DNA from: Streptomyces sp. R41
GTDB lineage: Bacteria > Actinomycetota > Actinomycetes > Streptomycetales > Streptomycetaceae
Direction: 5' to 3'
Assembly (NCBI RefSeq): GCF_041053055.1
Contig: NZ_CP163443.1
Location: 7,361,001-7,425,000 of the forward strand
DNA length: 64,000 nucleotides
This document shows positions 16,944-25,716 of the stretch, one piece after another (position 1 is the stretch's first letter; each line of letters opens with the position of its first letter). The position numbers and the translations under genes were made by a program. The notes under the pieces are model-generated. The model saw only the letters and a program-made list of their open reading frames with translations. It ran no database searches and was not told the DNA's origin.

Positions 16944-19544
16944 ATGGAAGTCCTGGATTTCCAGGCCGAGATCACGGCCACGGAACCGCAGGTCTACGAG
17001 ATCGCGCTGCGCGGTCCCGACGGCGCGGAGACCTCCACTCGTACGCGCCTGCCGCTGTCCCCCGAGGAGTTGCGGATCCTCGCCGCCCGTATCCCGGACG
17101 CCGTGATCGCCTCGTCGGCGCGCGTCCGCCGCAGCGCGAGTCCCGACGAACAGCCCGTGCAGCTCCTCGGCCGGAGCCTCTTCGAGACCCTCACCGCCGG
17201 AGACGGCCGGGCCCTGCTGGCCGCCGCCCGGCACACCGCCGCACGCGAGGAACGGCATCTGCGCCTGGTCCTGCGCGTCAGACCGCCCGAACTCGCCCGG
17301 CTGCCCTGGGAGTTCCTCTTCGACCCGGGCCTGAACGGCTATGTGTGCCAGACCGCCTCGCTCATCCGGCACCCCCAAGTGCCCGTACCCCAGAGGCCGT
17401 TGCGCGTCGAGCCGCCGCTCAGGATCCTGTGCATGATCGCCCGCCCGGAGGATCAGGAAGTCCTCGCCGTGGAGCTCGAGAAGGAGCGACTCGGCGGCGC
17501 CCTGGAGGAGCTGCAGCGTGACGGACTGATCGAACTGGGCTGGGTCGGCGGCGAGACCTGGCGCGATCTGCGTGCCGCACTCCGCCCGGGCCACGGCCCC
17601 TGGCACATCTTCCACTTCATCGGGCACGGCGGCTTCGACCGGGTGGCCCAGGAAGGCAGCCTGGCACTCGCCGACGGGAGCGGAGGCACCTACCAACTGG
17701 GCGCCGAGAGCCTGGCGATGGTGCTCCACGGCCATCCGTCGCTGCGGCTGGTCGTCCTCAACGCCTGCGAGACCGGGCGGGCCGGCCCGGCCGACCCCTT
17801 CTCCAGCGTGGGCGGCGCGCTGATGCGGGCCGGGGTGCCCGCCGCGCTCGCCATGCAGTACCCCGTCTCCGACCGGGCCGCCGTCGAGTTCAGCCGGAGC
17901 TTCTACGAGGCGCTCGCGCTGCGACGCGGCGTGGACGCGGCGGTGATGGACGCGCGCCAGTCGATCCTCCTGGAACTCCCGGGCACCCTCGAATGGGGCA
18001 CGCCCGTGCTGTACATGCGCTCGCTGGACGGCCTGCTCTTCGACATCGGCCAGGAGCCGGCCGCTCGGCCGACGACCGACGTGGACGAGCTGTACGTCCA
18101 GGGTCTCGCCGCGCTCTACACCGAGCGCTGGGACGACGCGGTGGCGGCGTTCCGCGCGGTGGCCGCCCGCGACCGCGCGTACCGGAACAGCGCCGCCAAA
18201 CTCGAAGAGGCCCTCCGCCGCCGCCGGTTGCACCACCTCTACATCGCGGCCCTGGGCGCCGCCGACTCAGGTCACTGGGACGCCGCGGTGGAGCACCTCT
18301 CCGCGATCCTCGACCTCGACCCCGACTACCGCGACGTACGCGGCCGCCTCGAACTCGCCCGCACCCGGCAGGCACGGGCGTCACTGCGCGCGGAGGCCCT
18401 TGCCCTGCACGCCGCCGGGCAGTGGGACGCGGTGCTCGCCATCGGAGAGCGCTTCGCCCAGCTCTCGCCGGACGATCCCGATCCGGACGGGGTGGTGGCG
18501 GCGGCGCGGCGGGAGGTCGCGGGGCGGACGCCGTCCGGGGATGCCGAGGAGGTGCCGACCCAAGTGGCCGGGCCCGGGGTGCCGAGGGCCCGGGTCGTGG
18601 AACTGGCCACGCCGAAAGCCGCCTGGTCGGTCGCCTTCCGTCCCGACGGCCGCAGTGTGGCCGTCGGGTGCGACAAGCGAAGCGCGACGATATTCGACCT
18701 GGACGGACATCATCACGGGACGACTCGTCCCCCTCTCGATGAGGCGGCTCTCAAGGGACTCGGCCTGGTCGCGGCTCTTGGGGTGGCCGGTGGTGTGCTG
18801 GCAGCGATTCAGACGGCGGGCTCCGACGAGCGCGTCCTGTGCCTGGCGTTCACGCCCGACGGGCGGCGGATCGCCATGAGCGGCAACTCCAAGGTCCGGG
18901 TCTGCGACAGCGACACGGGGAAACTAGTGGTGGAGATCGCCGCGGGAAAGTACGACGTGTCCGCGGTGGCGTTCTGCGGGAACTCGCAGCTGGTCGCGGC
19001 GAGCCATCACCTGGTCGGCATCTGGACGGTGGAGCGGCCCACCCGGATCGTCAACATCGACCACCAGGCCTCCGTCTACGCGGTGGCCGTCAGCCCGGAC
19101 CGGACGCGCCTGGTCACCGCCGGGCGCTCCTCCGTGCGGGTGTGGGACGCTCGTACTGGCGATCGGCTGCTGCAGGTCGAATACTCCGCGATGGTGTTCG
19201 GGGTGGACTTCCACCCGGAGGGAGGACACTTCGCGACGGCCGGCCTGGACCGCACGGCCCGCGTGTGGGACGCCACGACGGGCGAGTGCGTGGTGGAGCT
19301 CGAACTCGCGGACCGCGTCCGGTGCGTGGCGTTCAGCCCCGACGGCACCCGTCTGGCCGTGGCCTCCGGCACGGCGGTGTCGGTCTGGGACCCGACCGCG
19401 CGTCGCAAGGTGTTCGAACTCGACGGCGATTTCGGCCCCGTGACCATGCTCAAGGTCGCCTACAGCCCCGAGGGCAGACATCTCGCCGCCGTCGGCGGTG
19501 GCAAGGCCTGGCTGATCCCGCTCCCGGAGGAGCGCAGTGTCTGA
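16944..19544 (+). CDS. CHAT-domain caspase-like protease with TPR-like and WD40 domains
   Basis: The 866-residue protein has three parts. Residues 1-370 hold a CHAT domain, with PWEFLFDPGLNGYVC, catalytic His228 in FHFIGHGGFD and catalytic Cys275 in VLNACETGRAG. Residues 380-530 hold helical repeats of TPR character (LAALYTERWDDAVAAFRAVA and GHWDAAVEHLSAILDLDPDY). Residues 550-866 hold about seven WD40 blades ending in VW(D/T). CHAT proteins are cysteine proteases often deployed in bacterial self-destruction or conflict systems, activated by a sensor domain. Here WD40/TPR would sense. A hydrophobic 20-residue helix (603-622) is inserted between the first blades. The next gene overlaps by 8 bp. 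No signal peptide. Confidence 0.85.
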   Translation: MEVLDFQAEITATEPQVYEIALRGPDGAETSTRTRLPLSPEELRILAARIPDAVIASSARVRRSASPDEQPVQLLGRSLFETLTAGDGRALLAAARHTAAREERHLRLVLRVRPPELARLPWEFLFDPGLNGYVCQTASLIRHPQVPVPQRPLRVEPPLRILCMIARPEDQEVLAVELEKERLGGALEELQRDGLIELGWVGGETWRDLRAALRPGHGPWHIFHFIGHGGFDRVAQEGSLALADGSGGTYQLGAESLAMVLHGHPSLRLVVLNACETGRAGPADPFSSVGGALMRAGVPAALAMQYPVSDRAAVEFSRSFYEALALRRGVDAAVMDARQSILLELPGTLEWGTPVLYMRSLDGLLFDIGQEPAARPTTDVDELYVQGLAALYTERWDDAVAAFRAVAARDRAYRNSAAKLEEALRRRRLHHLYIAALGAADSGHWDAAVEHLSAILDLDPDYRDVRGRLELARTRQARASLRAEALALHAAGQWDAVLAIGERFAQLSPDDPDPDGVVAAARREVAGRTPSGDAEEVPTQVAGPGVPRARVVELATPKAAWSVAFRPDGRSVAVGCDKRSATIFDLDGHHHGTTRPPLDEAALKGLGLVAALGVAGGVLAAIQTAGSDERVLCLAFTPDGRRIAMSGNSKVRVCDSDTGKLVVEIAAGKYDVSAVAFCGNSQLVAASHHLVGIWTVERPTRIVNIDHQASVYAVAVSPDRTRLVTAGRSSVRVWDARTGDRLLQVEYSAMVFGVDFHPEGGHFATAGLDRTARVWDATTGECVVELELADRVRCVAFSPDGTRLAVASGTAVSVWDPTARRKVFELDGDFGPVTMLKVAYSPEGRHLAAVGGGKAWLIPLPEERSV

Positions 19545-20022
19545 CGAACTCACGCCGCTCACCGAGGACTTCGTCGACCTGTACGTCGACGCGAACGAAC
19601 CGCCCGGCTCCGAAACCCCCCTGGTCGAAGCCTTCGTCGCGCTCGGCGCCCAGGTCAGGGTCCGGGTCTGGCCGACCCGGCGGGGCCCCGACGAACTGCA
19701 CTGGCTGTTCCTCGTCGCCCTGCCCCTGCAGTCCTTCCTGGGCGGCTTCGGCGGACGGCTCGCCGACGACGCGTACCGCAGGCTGAAGAGCGCCCTGCAC
19801 CGGACACCCCTGGATCAGGCCCCGGAGGCACCGCGCCCCGTCGTCCTCCAGGACACCGCCACCGGCACCCGGATCGTCCTCGGTCCCGAGGTGGACGACG
19901 AGGCGTACCGGAAGCTGCGCGCCCTGGACCTGGCGCGGTTCCGGCACGGCACCCTGCGCTACGACGCGACCGAGGCCCGCTGGTGTTCCGTGTCCGACGA
20001 CCCCGAGGACACCGGTACCTGA
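19537..20022 (+). CDS. Small partner protein of the CHAT protease, unknown function
   Basis: The 161-residue protein starts at GTG 19537 inside the last codons of the CHAT gene (8-bp overlap), so translation is probably coupled. It begins MSDELTPLTEDFVDLYVDAN. It contains a beta-like segment QVRVRVWPTRRG, a hydrophobic helix HWLFLVALPLQSFLGGFGG and an acidic C-terminus. I do not recognise the family. The layout recalls the small constant components found beside effectors in bacterial conflict operons (for example EACC1), but I cannot claim membership. The 3' end overlaps the convergent permease by 64 bp. Confidence 0.6.
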   Translation: MSDELTPLTEDFVDLYVDANEPPGSETPLVEAFVALGAQVRVRVWPTRRGPDELHWLFLVALPLQSFLGGFGGRLADDAYRRLKSALHRTPLDQAPEAPRPVVLQDTATGTRIVLGPEVDDEAYRKLRALDLARFRHGTLRYDATEARWCSVSDDPEDTGT

Positions 20023-21401
20023 GCGGTCCGCGCGCTCAACGCCAGGTAGACGACCCCGCCCACCAGCCCCGACAGCACGAAGCTGCAGTCCACCCCGCCG
20101 GTCAGCGACAGCAGCGGACCCTCGTACGACGGGAGCGACACCGCCAGCAGACCGGTGAACGCGCCGAGGGCCCACGAGACCACGGCCTGGATGTTCCAGC
20201 CGCCGCGGTACCAGTAGACGCCGCCCCGTGAGCGGCGGTTGAAGACCTGGAGGGCGTCCGGGTCGTAGACACCGCGGCAGCGGGCGAAGCCGATGAGGGT
20301 GATGACGGCCCAGGGGGTGCCGATGGCGGTCAGCAGGAGCACGAAGGACGTCATCGCGGACTGCGCGTCCCAGGCGTAGTGGCCGACGAAGACGCAGACC
20401 GTGGCGACGGCGGCGACCGTGTAGGTGGCACGGGCGCGCGAGGCCCGCGGCAGGATCGCGTCGAGGTCCAGGCCCATGGAGTAGAGCATCAGACCCGCGT
20501 TGCCGACGGAGCCCGCGGAGGCGGCGAGCAGGAGCGGGATCAGGTACCAGGTGGGCGAGGCGGAGACCAGCGGTCCCGCGTAGTCGAGGGCCGCGCGGGC
20601 CGCGTACGCCGTGAAGGTGCCGAAGAGCTGGGGGACGAGGAGACCGGCGATCAGGCCCAGCCAGGTGGCGTGCAGGACCGTGCGGGAGGAGTGGCGGACC
20701 GGGGAGATGTAGCGCGTGTAGTCGCCGAGCAGCGTGATGAAGGCGATCGGGCCGGACAGGCCCGCCGCCACCGCCGCCAGCAGCCAGGTCGGCCAGAAGG
20801 AGCCGAGCAGATAGCCGCCGGTCTCCGGGAGCGCGGAGGTGGTGAAGTGCGGGGCGTACGCGATCACGCCCACGACCAGCAGGGCCGTCATGCCGATCGC
20901 CAGCACGCGGGACATCGCGAGCAGCACCCGGTAGCCGTACACGGCACCCGCCACGGTCGCCGCGGCGAGCAGCCCGTAGACCACCGCGTACGAGACGCCC
21001 GACGCCGGCAGTCCGAACAGGCGGTTCAAGGCGCCCACCATCACGTCGCCGCCGATCCACACGGTCAGCGCGGTGTAGCCGAGCGCGAGGAGCAGGCCGA
21101 CGACCGAGCCGACCAGACGGCCGCGTACGCCGAACTGGGCGCCGGAGGAGGTGGAGAGGTTCGTCGCGGTGCGGAGCGACACCAGGGCCAGCGGCGCCGT
21201 GAGCGCCGTGCCGATCACCGTGCCCACCACGATCGAGCTCACCGACGCCCACCAGCCGAGCCCGAAGGACGGGGGCAGCCAACCGAAGATGATCACGCCG
21301 AGACACAGATTGGACCCGAGCAGGATCGACATCAGGTCACGTGGACCGCTGGTGCGCTCCTCGTCGGGGATGGTGTCGACTCCGCGCTGTTCTATCGGCA
21401 T
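19959..21401 (-). CDS. NCS1-family nucleobase/cytosine permease
   Basis: The 480-residue membrane protein has about 12 hydrophobic segments and typical NCS1 features: an N-terminal DLMSILLGSNLCLGVIIFGW, then SSGAQFGVRGR, and FITLLGDYTRYISP in the middle. NCS1 carriers import purines, cytosine, allantoin or hydantoins. AAGGAG lies 7 nt before ATG 21401. The gene diverges from a urease-like operon with agmatine deiminase, so a nitrogen-rich substrate feeding that pathway is plausible. The substrate is inference. Two inverted repeats in the shared promoter may bind the TetR protein encoded at the end of the opposite operon. Confidence 0.85.
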   Translation of the reverse strand: MPIEQRGVDTIPDEERTSGPRDLMSILLGSNLCLGVIIFGWLPPSFGLGWWASVSSIVVGTVIGTALTAPLALVSLRTATNLSTSSGAQFGVRGRLVGSVVGLLLALGYTALTVWIGGDVMVGALNRLFGLPASGVSYAVVYGLLAAATVAGAVYGYRVLLAMSRVLAIGMTALLVVGVIAYAPHFTTSALPETGGYLLGSFWPTWLLAAVAAGLSGPIAFITLLGDYTRYISPVRHSSRTVLHATWLGLIAGLLVPQLFGTFTAYAARAALDYAGPLVSASPTWYLIPLLLAASAGSVGNAGLMLYSMGLDLDAILPRASRARATYTVAAVATVCVFVGHYAWDAQSAMTSFVLLLTAIGTPWAVITLIGFARCRGVYDPDALQVFNRRSRGGVYWYRGGWNIQAVVSWALGAFTGLLAVSLPSYEGPLLSLTGGVDCSFVLSGLVGGVVYLALSARTAQVPVSSGSSDTEHQRASVAS

Positions 21402-21445
21402 GGCTGGTCTCCTTCGATCGGCCGCCGGGAAGCTCGCCTCAATGT

Positions 21446-21532
21446 TTGAGCGACGTTCAATGTGACGCCTTGGAAGGTGGCTCGTCAATGTTTCCGTTTC
21501 AGGAATCTGCCCTTTAGAGTGATGCTCTAAAG
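21446..21532. promoter_or_regulatory. Two inverted repeats in the permease/urease divergent promoter, candidate TetR operators
   Basis: TTGAGCGACGTTCAA (21446-21460) is a near-palindrome of TetR type. CTTTAGAG-TGATG-CTCTAAAG (21512-21532) has perfect 8-bp arms and ends 26 bp before the urease start. CAATGT occurs three times nearby. The TetR gene at the end of the operon is the obvious candidate regulator. Confidence 0.5.
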
Positions 21533-21558
21533 TGAGGAAGGCAAGGAGGTGTCGTGGC

Positions 21559-22239
21559 GTGAGACTGACCCCTACGGAGCGTGACCGGCTGCTGCTGTTC
21601 TCGGCCGCCGAACTGGCCCGGGCCCGCAAGGCGCGCGGCCTCCGGCTCAATGTGCCGGAGGCGACCGCGCTCATCGCGGACACCGTCTGCGAAGCCGCCC
21701 GCGACGGGCGCAGGCTCGCGGAGTCCATCGAGGCGGCCCGGTCCGTGCTCGGCCCCGACGACGTCCTGCCGGGCGTCGCCGACGTCGTCACCGAGGTGCA
21801 CGTCGAGGCGGTCTTCGACGACGGTTCACGGCTCGCGGTCGTCAGCGACCCCATCGGCGGCGGCCTCGGGGACCGGGCTCCGGGCGCGCTGCTGCCGGGT
21901 CCGGAGCACACCGAGCCCGAGGCGGACGTACGGCTCCTCGTGCGGAACACGGCCACCGTGCCCGTCTCCGTCACCTCCCACTTCCACTTCTTCGAGGCCA
22001 ACCCGCGGCTCGACTTCGACCGGGCGGCGGCCTACGGAATGCGGCTCGCCGTGCCCGCGGGGTCGTCCGTCCGCTTCGGGCCCGGCGAGAGCGTCGAGAT
22101 CGGGCTGCTGCCCATCGGCGGCGAGCGCATCGCGATCGGGTTCGCCGGTCTGGTCGACGGGCCGCTGGACGCGCCGGGGGCGAAGGAAGAGGCCCTGCGC
22201 AGGGCCGCCGCCTGCGGATATCTGGGAGCTCAGCTGTGA
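21559..22239 (+). CDS. ureAB: Fused urease gamma/beta subunit
   Basis: The 226-residue protein joins a gamma domain (residues 1 to about 100, MRLTPTERDRLLLFSAAELA through ARSVLGPDDVLPGVADVV) to a beta domain (about 105-226, VRNTATVPVSVTSHFHFFEANPRL in two parts). The beta domain's conserved SHFHFFEANP is intact. I start at GTG 21559 with AAGGAGG 9 nt upstream. The gene overlaps urease alpha by 4 bp (GTGA). No ureD, E, F, G or H gene lies nearby, so nickel loading would depend on another locus or the complex may not be a classical urease. Confidence 0.88.
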   Translation: MRLTPTERDRLLLFSAAELARARKARGLRLNVPEATALIADTVCEAARDGRRLAESIEAARSVLGPDDVLPGVADVVTEVHVEAVFDDGSRLAVVSDPIGGGLGDRAPGALLPGPEHTEPEADVRLLVRNTATVPVSVTSHFHFFEANPRLDFDRAAAYGMRLAVPAGSSVRFGPGESVEIGLLPIGGERIAIGFAGLVDGPLDAPGAKEEALRRAAACGYLGAQL

Positions 22240-23906
22240 ATCCCTACGAGTACGCCGCCACCCACGGCCCACGCGCCGGCGACCGCGTCCGGCTCGGTGA
22301 CTCCGGGCTGACGATCCGCGTCGAGTCCGACGCCCAGAAGCACGGCGACGAGTTCCTCGCCGGCTTCGGCAAGACGGCGCGCGACGGGCTGCACCTCAAG
22401 GCCGCCGCCGTCCGTGACACCTGCGACGTCGTCATCAGCAATGTCGTGGTGATCGACGCGGCGCAGGGGATCCGCAAGGTCTCCATCGGCATCCGCGAGG
22501 GGCGGATCTGTTCCATCGGGCGGGCCGGCAACCCCGACACCCTCGACGGCGTCGACGTCGTGGTCGGTACCGGCACGTCCATCGTGTCCGGCGAGGGGCT
22601 CATCGCCACCGCCGGAGCCGTCGACACGCATGTCCACCTGCTGTCGCCGCGCATCATGGAGGCCTCGCTCGCCTCCGGCGTGACGACGATCATCGGCCAG
22701 GAGTTCGGCCCGGTGTGGGGCGTCGGCGTCAACTCCCCCTGGGCACTGCGCCACGCCTTCGGCGCCTTCGACGCCTGGCCGGTCAACATCGGCTTCCTGG
22801 GCCGGGGTTCGTCGTCCTGCGACGCGCCCCTGGTCGAGGCCCTCGCCGAGGGCGGCGCGAGCGGCTTCAAGGTCCACGAGGACATGGGCGCGCACACCCG
22901 CGCGCTCGACACCGCGCTGCGGGTCGCCGAGGAGCACGACGTCCAAGTCGCCCTGCACAGCGACGGATTGAACGAGTGCCTGTCCGTCGAGGACACACTG
23001 CGGGTCCTCGAAGGCCGCACCATCCACGCCTTCCACATCGAGGGCTGCGGCGGCGGCCACGTACCGAATGTGCTGAAAATGGCGGGAGTCGCGAACGTCA
23101 TCGGCTCCTCCACCAACCCGACCCTGCCCTTCGGGCGGGACGCGGTCGCCGAGCACTACGGGATGATCGTCTCCGTCCACGACCTGAAGACCGACCTGCC
23201 CGGCGACGCGGCCATGGCCCGCGACCGGATCCGGGCCGGCACGATGGGCGCCGAGGACGTGCTGCACGACCTGGGCGCGATCGGCATCACGTCCTCGGAC
23301 GCGCAGGGCATGGGCCGCGCGGGCGAGACCGTACGCCGGACCTTCGCGATGGCCGGAAAGATGAAGGCCGAGTTCGGCGCCCCCGAGGACCACGACAACG
23401 AACGCGTCCTGCGCTACATGGCCAAGCTGACCATCAACCCCGCCATCGCGCACGGCCTCGCGCACGAGGTCGGCTCCATCGAGGTCGGCAAGCTCGCCGA
23501 CATCGTGCTGTGGCGGCCCGAGTACTTCGGCGCCAAGCCGCAGCTCGTGCTGAAGTCCGGCTTCCCGGCGTACGGAGTCGTCGGCGACCCGAACGCCGCC
23601 ACCGACACCTGCGAACCCCTCGTCCTGGGGCCGCAGTTCGGGGCGCACGGCGCGACACCCGCCGAGATCTCGGTGGCCTTCGTCGCCCAGGCCGCGGTCG
23701 ACCAGGGCAACGACACGATGCCGACGCGCAGGCGCCGGGTGGCCGTCCGCGGCACCCGCGGCATCGGCCCCGCCGACCTGCGGCTCAACTCCCGCACCGG
23801 AGCGGTCGACGTCGACCAGCGCACGGGCCTGGTCACCCTCGACGGCGACCCGCTGCGCTCCGAGCCCGCCGACTCCGTATCCCTCAACCGCCTGTACTTC
23901 TTGTAA
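22236..23906 (+). CDS. ureC: Urease alpha subunit, divergent
   Basis: The 556-residue amidohydrolase keeps the metal ligands: HxH in VDTHVHLL, the carbamylated Lys212 in GFKVHEDMG, His in ALHSDGLNE and FHIEGCGGGH, and Asp in TSSDAQGMGR. The general-acid His315 is present (SVHDLK). Around it the sequence departs from classical ureases. The mobile-flap Cys is Val314, the following His is Asp316, HEDWGAT reads HEDMGAH, and the Ala of SQAMGR reads Gly. It may still hydrolyse urea, but a different amide substrate is possible. GTG start overlaps ureAB. Downstream agmatine deiminase is 25 bp away. Confidence 0.85.
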   Translation: MNPYEYAATHGPRAGDRVRLGDSGLTIRVESDAQKHGDEFLAGFGKTARDGLHLKAAAVRDTCDVVISNVVVIDAAQGIRKVSIGIREGRICSIGRAGNPDTLDGVDVVVGTGTSIVSGEGLIATAGAVDTHVHLLSPRIMEASLASGVTTIIGQEFGPVWGVGVNSPWALRHAFGAFDAWPVNIGFLGRGSSSCDAPLVEALAEGGASGFKVHEDMGAHTRALDTALRVAEEHDVQVALHSDGLNECLSVEDTLRVLEGRTIHAFHIEGCGGGHVPNVLKMAGVANVIGSSTNPTLPFGRDAVAEHYGMIVSVHDLKTDLPGDAAMARDRIRAGTMGAEDVLHDLGAIGITSSDAQGMGRAGETVRRTFAMAGKMKAEFGAPEDHDNERVLRYMAKLTINPAIAHGLAHEVGSIEVGKLADIVLWRPEYFGAKPQLVLKSGFPAYGVVGDPNAATDTCEPLVLGPQFGAHGATPAEISVAFVAQAAVDQGNDTMPTRRRRVAVRGTRGIGPADLRLNSRTGAVDVDQRTGLVTLDGDPLRSEPADSVSLNRLYFL

Positions 23907-23931
23907 ATGTCACAGCCTCTAAGGATCACCC

Positions 23932-24969
23932 ATGTCTGCTGCCGCCGACGGCTTCCGAATGCCCGCCGAGTGGACCCCGCACGCGCGCACCTGGATGGCG
24001 TGGCCGGGCTCCAATCCCACCTTCGACAGCCCTGAGGACCTCGCCGAGTCGCGGGCGGCCTGGGCGGCGGTGGCCCGTACGATCCGCCGCTTCGAGCCGG
24101 TCACGGTCGTGTGCGGTCCGGGACAGTCTCAGGAAGCCTCCGCGCTCCTCGGCGCCGACATCGACACCGTCGAACGCGAACTCGACGACGCCTGGATGCG
24201 CGACATCGGCCCCACCTTCCTCACCAACGGGAAGGGCGAACTCGCCGCCGTGGACTGGACGTTCAACGGCTGGGGCGCCCAGGACTGGGCCCGCTGGGAG
24301 CACGACTCGAAGATCGGCGCGTACGTCAGCGACCTCGCCGGAGCACGGACGTACGCCTCGCGGCTGGTCAACGAGGGCGGTGCGATCCACGTCGACGGCG
24401 AGGGCACCGTGCTGCTCACCGAGACCGTGCAGCTCGGACCCGAGCGCAACCCCGACTGGACCCGCGAGCAGGTCGAGGCGGAGATCCACGCCCAGCTCGG
24501 CACCCGCAAGGCGATCTGGCTGCCGCGCGGACTGACCGGCGACTATCCTCCGTACGGCTTCGGCACGCTCGGCCACGTCGACATCGTCGCCGCCTTCGCG
24601 CGCCCCGGCGTGATCGTCGCGCACGCCCAGCAGGACCCGGCGCACCCCGACCACGAGGTCAGCAAGGAGATCATCGGGCTGCTCGGCGCGCAGACCGACG
24701 CCCGCGGGCGCCGTATCGAGGTCGTCGAGGTCCCCGCGCCGACCGTCCTGGAGGCCGACGGCCACTGGGCCGACTACTCGTACATCAACCACTACCTCTG
24801 CAACGGCGGCGTCGTGCTCTGCGGCTTCGACGACCCGCGCGACGAGATCGCGGCCGGGATCTTCCGCCGGCTGTTCCCGGAGCGGACGGTGACGCTGGTG
24901 GACGCACGTACGATCTTTGCGGGCGGCGGTGGCATCCACTGCATCACCCAGCAGCAGCCGAAGGTCTGA
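23932..24969 (+). CDS. aguA: Agmatine deiminase (PPAD family)
   Basis: The 345-residue enzyme converts agmatine to N-carbamoylputrescine plus ammonia. Motifs are MPAEWTPHARTWMAWP at the N-terminus, the DDAWMRDIGPTF loop, LVNEGGAIHVDGEGT, the His in TLGHVDI and the catalytic Cys337 in GGGGIHCITQQQP. The gene is 25 bp after urease alpha and 19 bp before the TetR gene, giving a four-gene unit. No carbamoylputrescine amidase gene is present. Whether the divergent urease-like complex acts on a related ureido compound is speculation worth testing. Confidence 0.92.
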   Translation: MSAAADGFRMPAEWTPHARTWMAWPGSNPTFDSPEDLAESRAAWAAVARTIRRFEPVTVVCGPGQSQEASALLGADIDTVERELDDAWMRDIGPTFLTNGKGELAAVDWTFNGWGAQDWARWEHDSKIGAYVSDLAGARTYASRLVNEGGAIHVDGEGTVLLTETVQLGPERNPDWTREQVEAEIHAQLGTRKAIWLPRGLTGDYPPYGFGTLGHVDIVAAFARPGVIVAHAQQDPAHPDHEVSKEIIGLLGAQTDARGRRIEVVEVPAPTVLEADGHWADYSYINHYLCNGGVVLCGFDDPRDEIAAGIFRRLFPERTVTLVDARTIFAGGGGIHCITQQQPKV

Positions 24970-24988
24970 GGAACGACAGGAGCCAGGG

Positions 24989-25600
24989 ATGGCCGGTGCG
25001 CGAAAGAACGCGCCACCGCGGGAGGACGTGCTCGTCGCCGCCATGGACATGATCGCCGAACGCGGTCTGGAGAAGCTGACCATGGCGGCGCTCGGCCGCG
25101 AGGTCGGCATGAGCAGCGGCCATCTCCTCTACTACTTCCGCTCCAAGGACGAGTTGCTGCTGCAGACCCTGGAGTGGAGCGAGGGCCGCCTCGGCGCCGA
25201 GCGGAGCCGACTGCTGGCCGCTCGGGGAACCGCCCGTGAACGCCTCGACGCGTACGTCGACCTGTACATTCCCGACGGTCACCGCGACCCGCACTGGACG
25301 CTCTGGCTGGAGGTCTGGAACCGCTCGCAGAACGCCGACGAGGACGCCCGCGAGCGGCAGGTCGCCATCGAGGGCGCCTGGCACCGGGACCTGGTGGCGC
25401 TGATCGCCGAGGGCGTCTCTCGCGGCGAGTTCCGCGCGGTCGACCCGGACCGTTTCGCTTCCCGGCTGCGGGCTCTCCTCGACGGCTTCTCCATCCATGT
25501 GGCGATCGGTCTGCGCGGTACCGATCGTGGCCAAATCCTGTCCCACGTACGGGAGTTCCTTGACGAGGCGCTGGGGCGGGCGGGACTCGCGGACGCATGA
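24989..25600 (+). CDS. TetR/AcrR-family transcriptional regulator
   Basis: The 203-residue protein starts at ATG 24989 (MAGARKNAPPREDVLVAAMD) with CAGGAG upstream. The N-terminal helix-turn-helix is clear (MAALGREVGMSSGHLLYYF, then RSKDELLLQTLEWSE). A TetR C-terminal domain binds an unknown ligand. As the last gene of the urease/agmatine deiminase unit it probably controls that unit and the divergent permease through the inverted repeats at 21446-21532. A nitrogen compound of the pathway would be the natural inducer, by inference. Confidence 0.88.
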   Translation: MAGARKNAPPREDVLVAAMDMIAERGLEKLTMAALGREVGMSSGHLLYYFRSKDELLLQTLEWSEGRLGAERSRLLAARGTARERLDAYVDLYIPDGHRDPHWTLWLEVWNRSQNADEDARERQVAIEGAWHRDLVALIAEGVSRGEFRAVDPDRFASRLRALLDGFSIHVAIGLRGTDRGQILSHVREFLDEALGRAGLADA

Positions 25601-25716
25601 CGAGCCGCCCGGGTTGTACGTAAACGAGCGCATTGACCCGAGGTGTGTGGTGCGGTTGCATCCCAGTGAGCCCTCGGCGCGGGGGCGGGGGGAACGACAA
25701 GGTTTCGGGGGGAACC

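Noticed and set aside
19959..22001. NCS1 permease extended by 200 residues at the N-terminus
   Set aside because: The extension is antisense to ureAB and Ser/Arg-rich. AAGGAG precedes ATG 21401.
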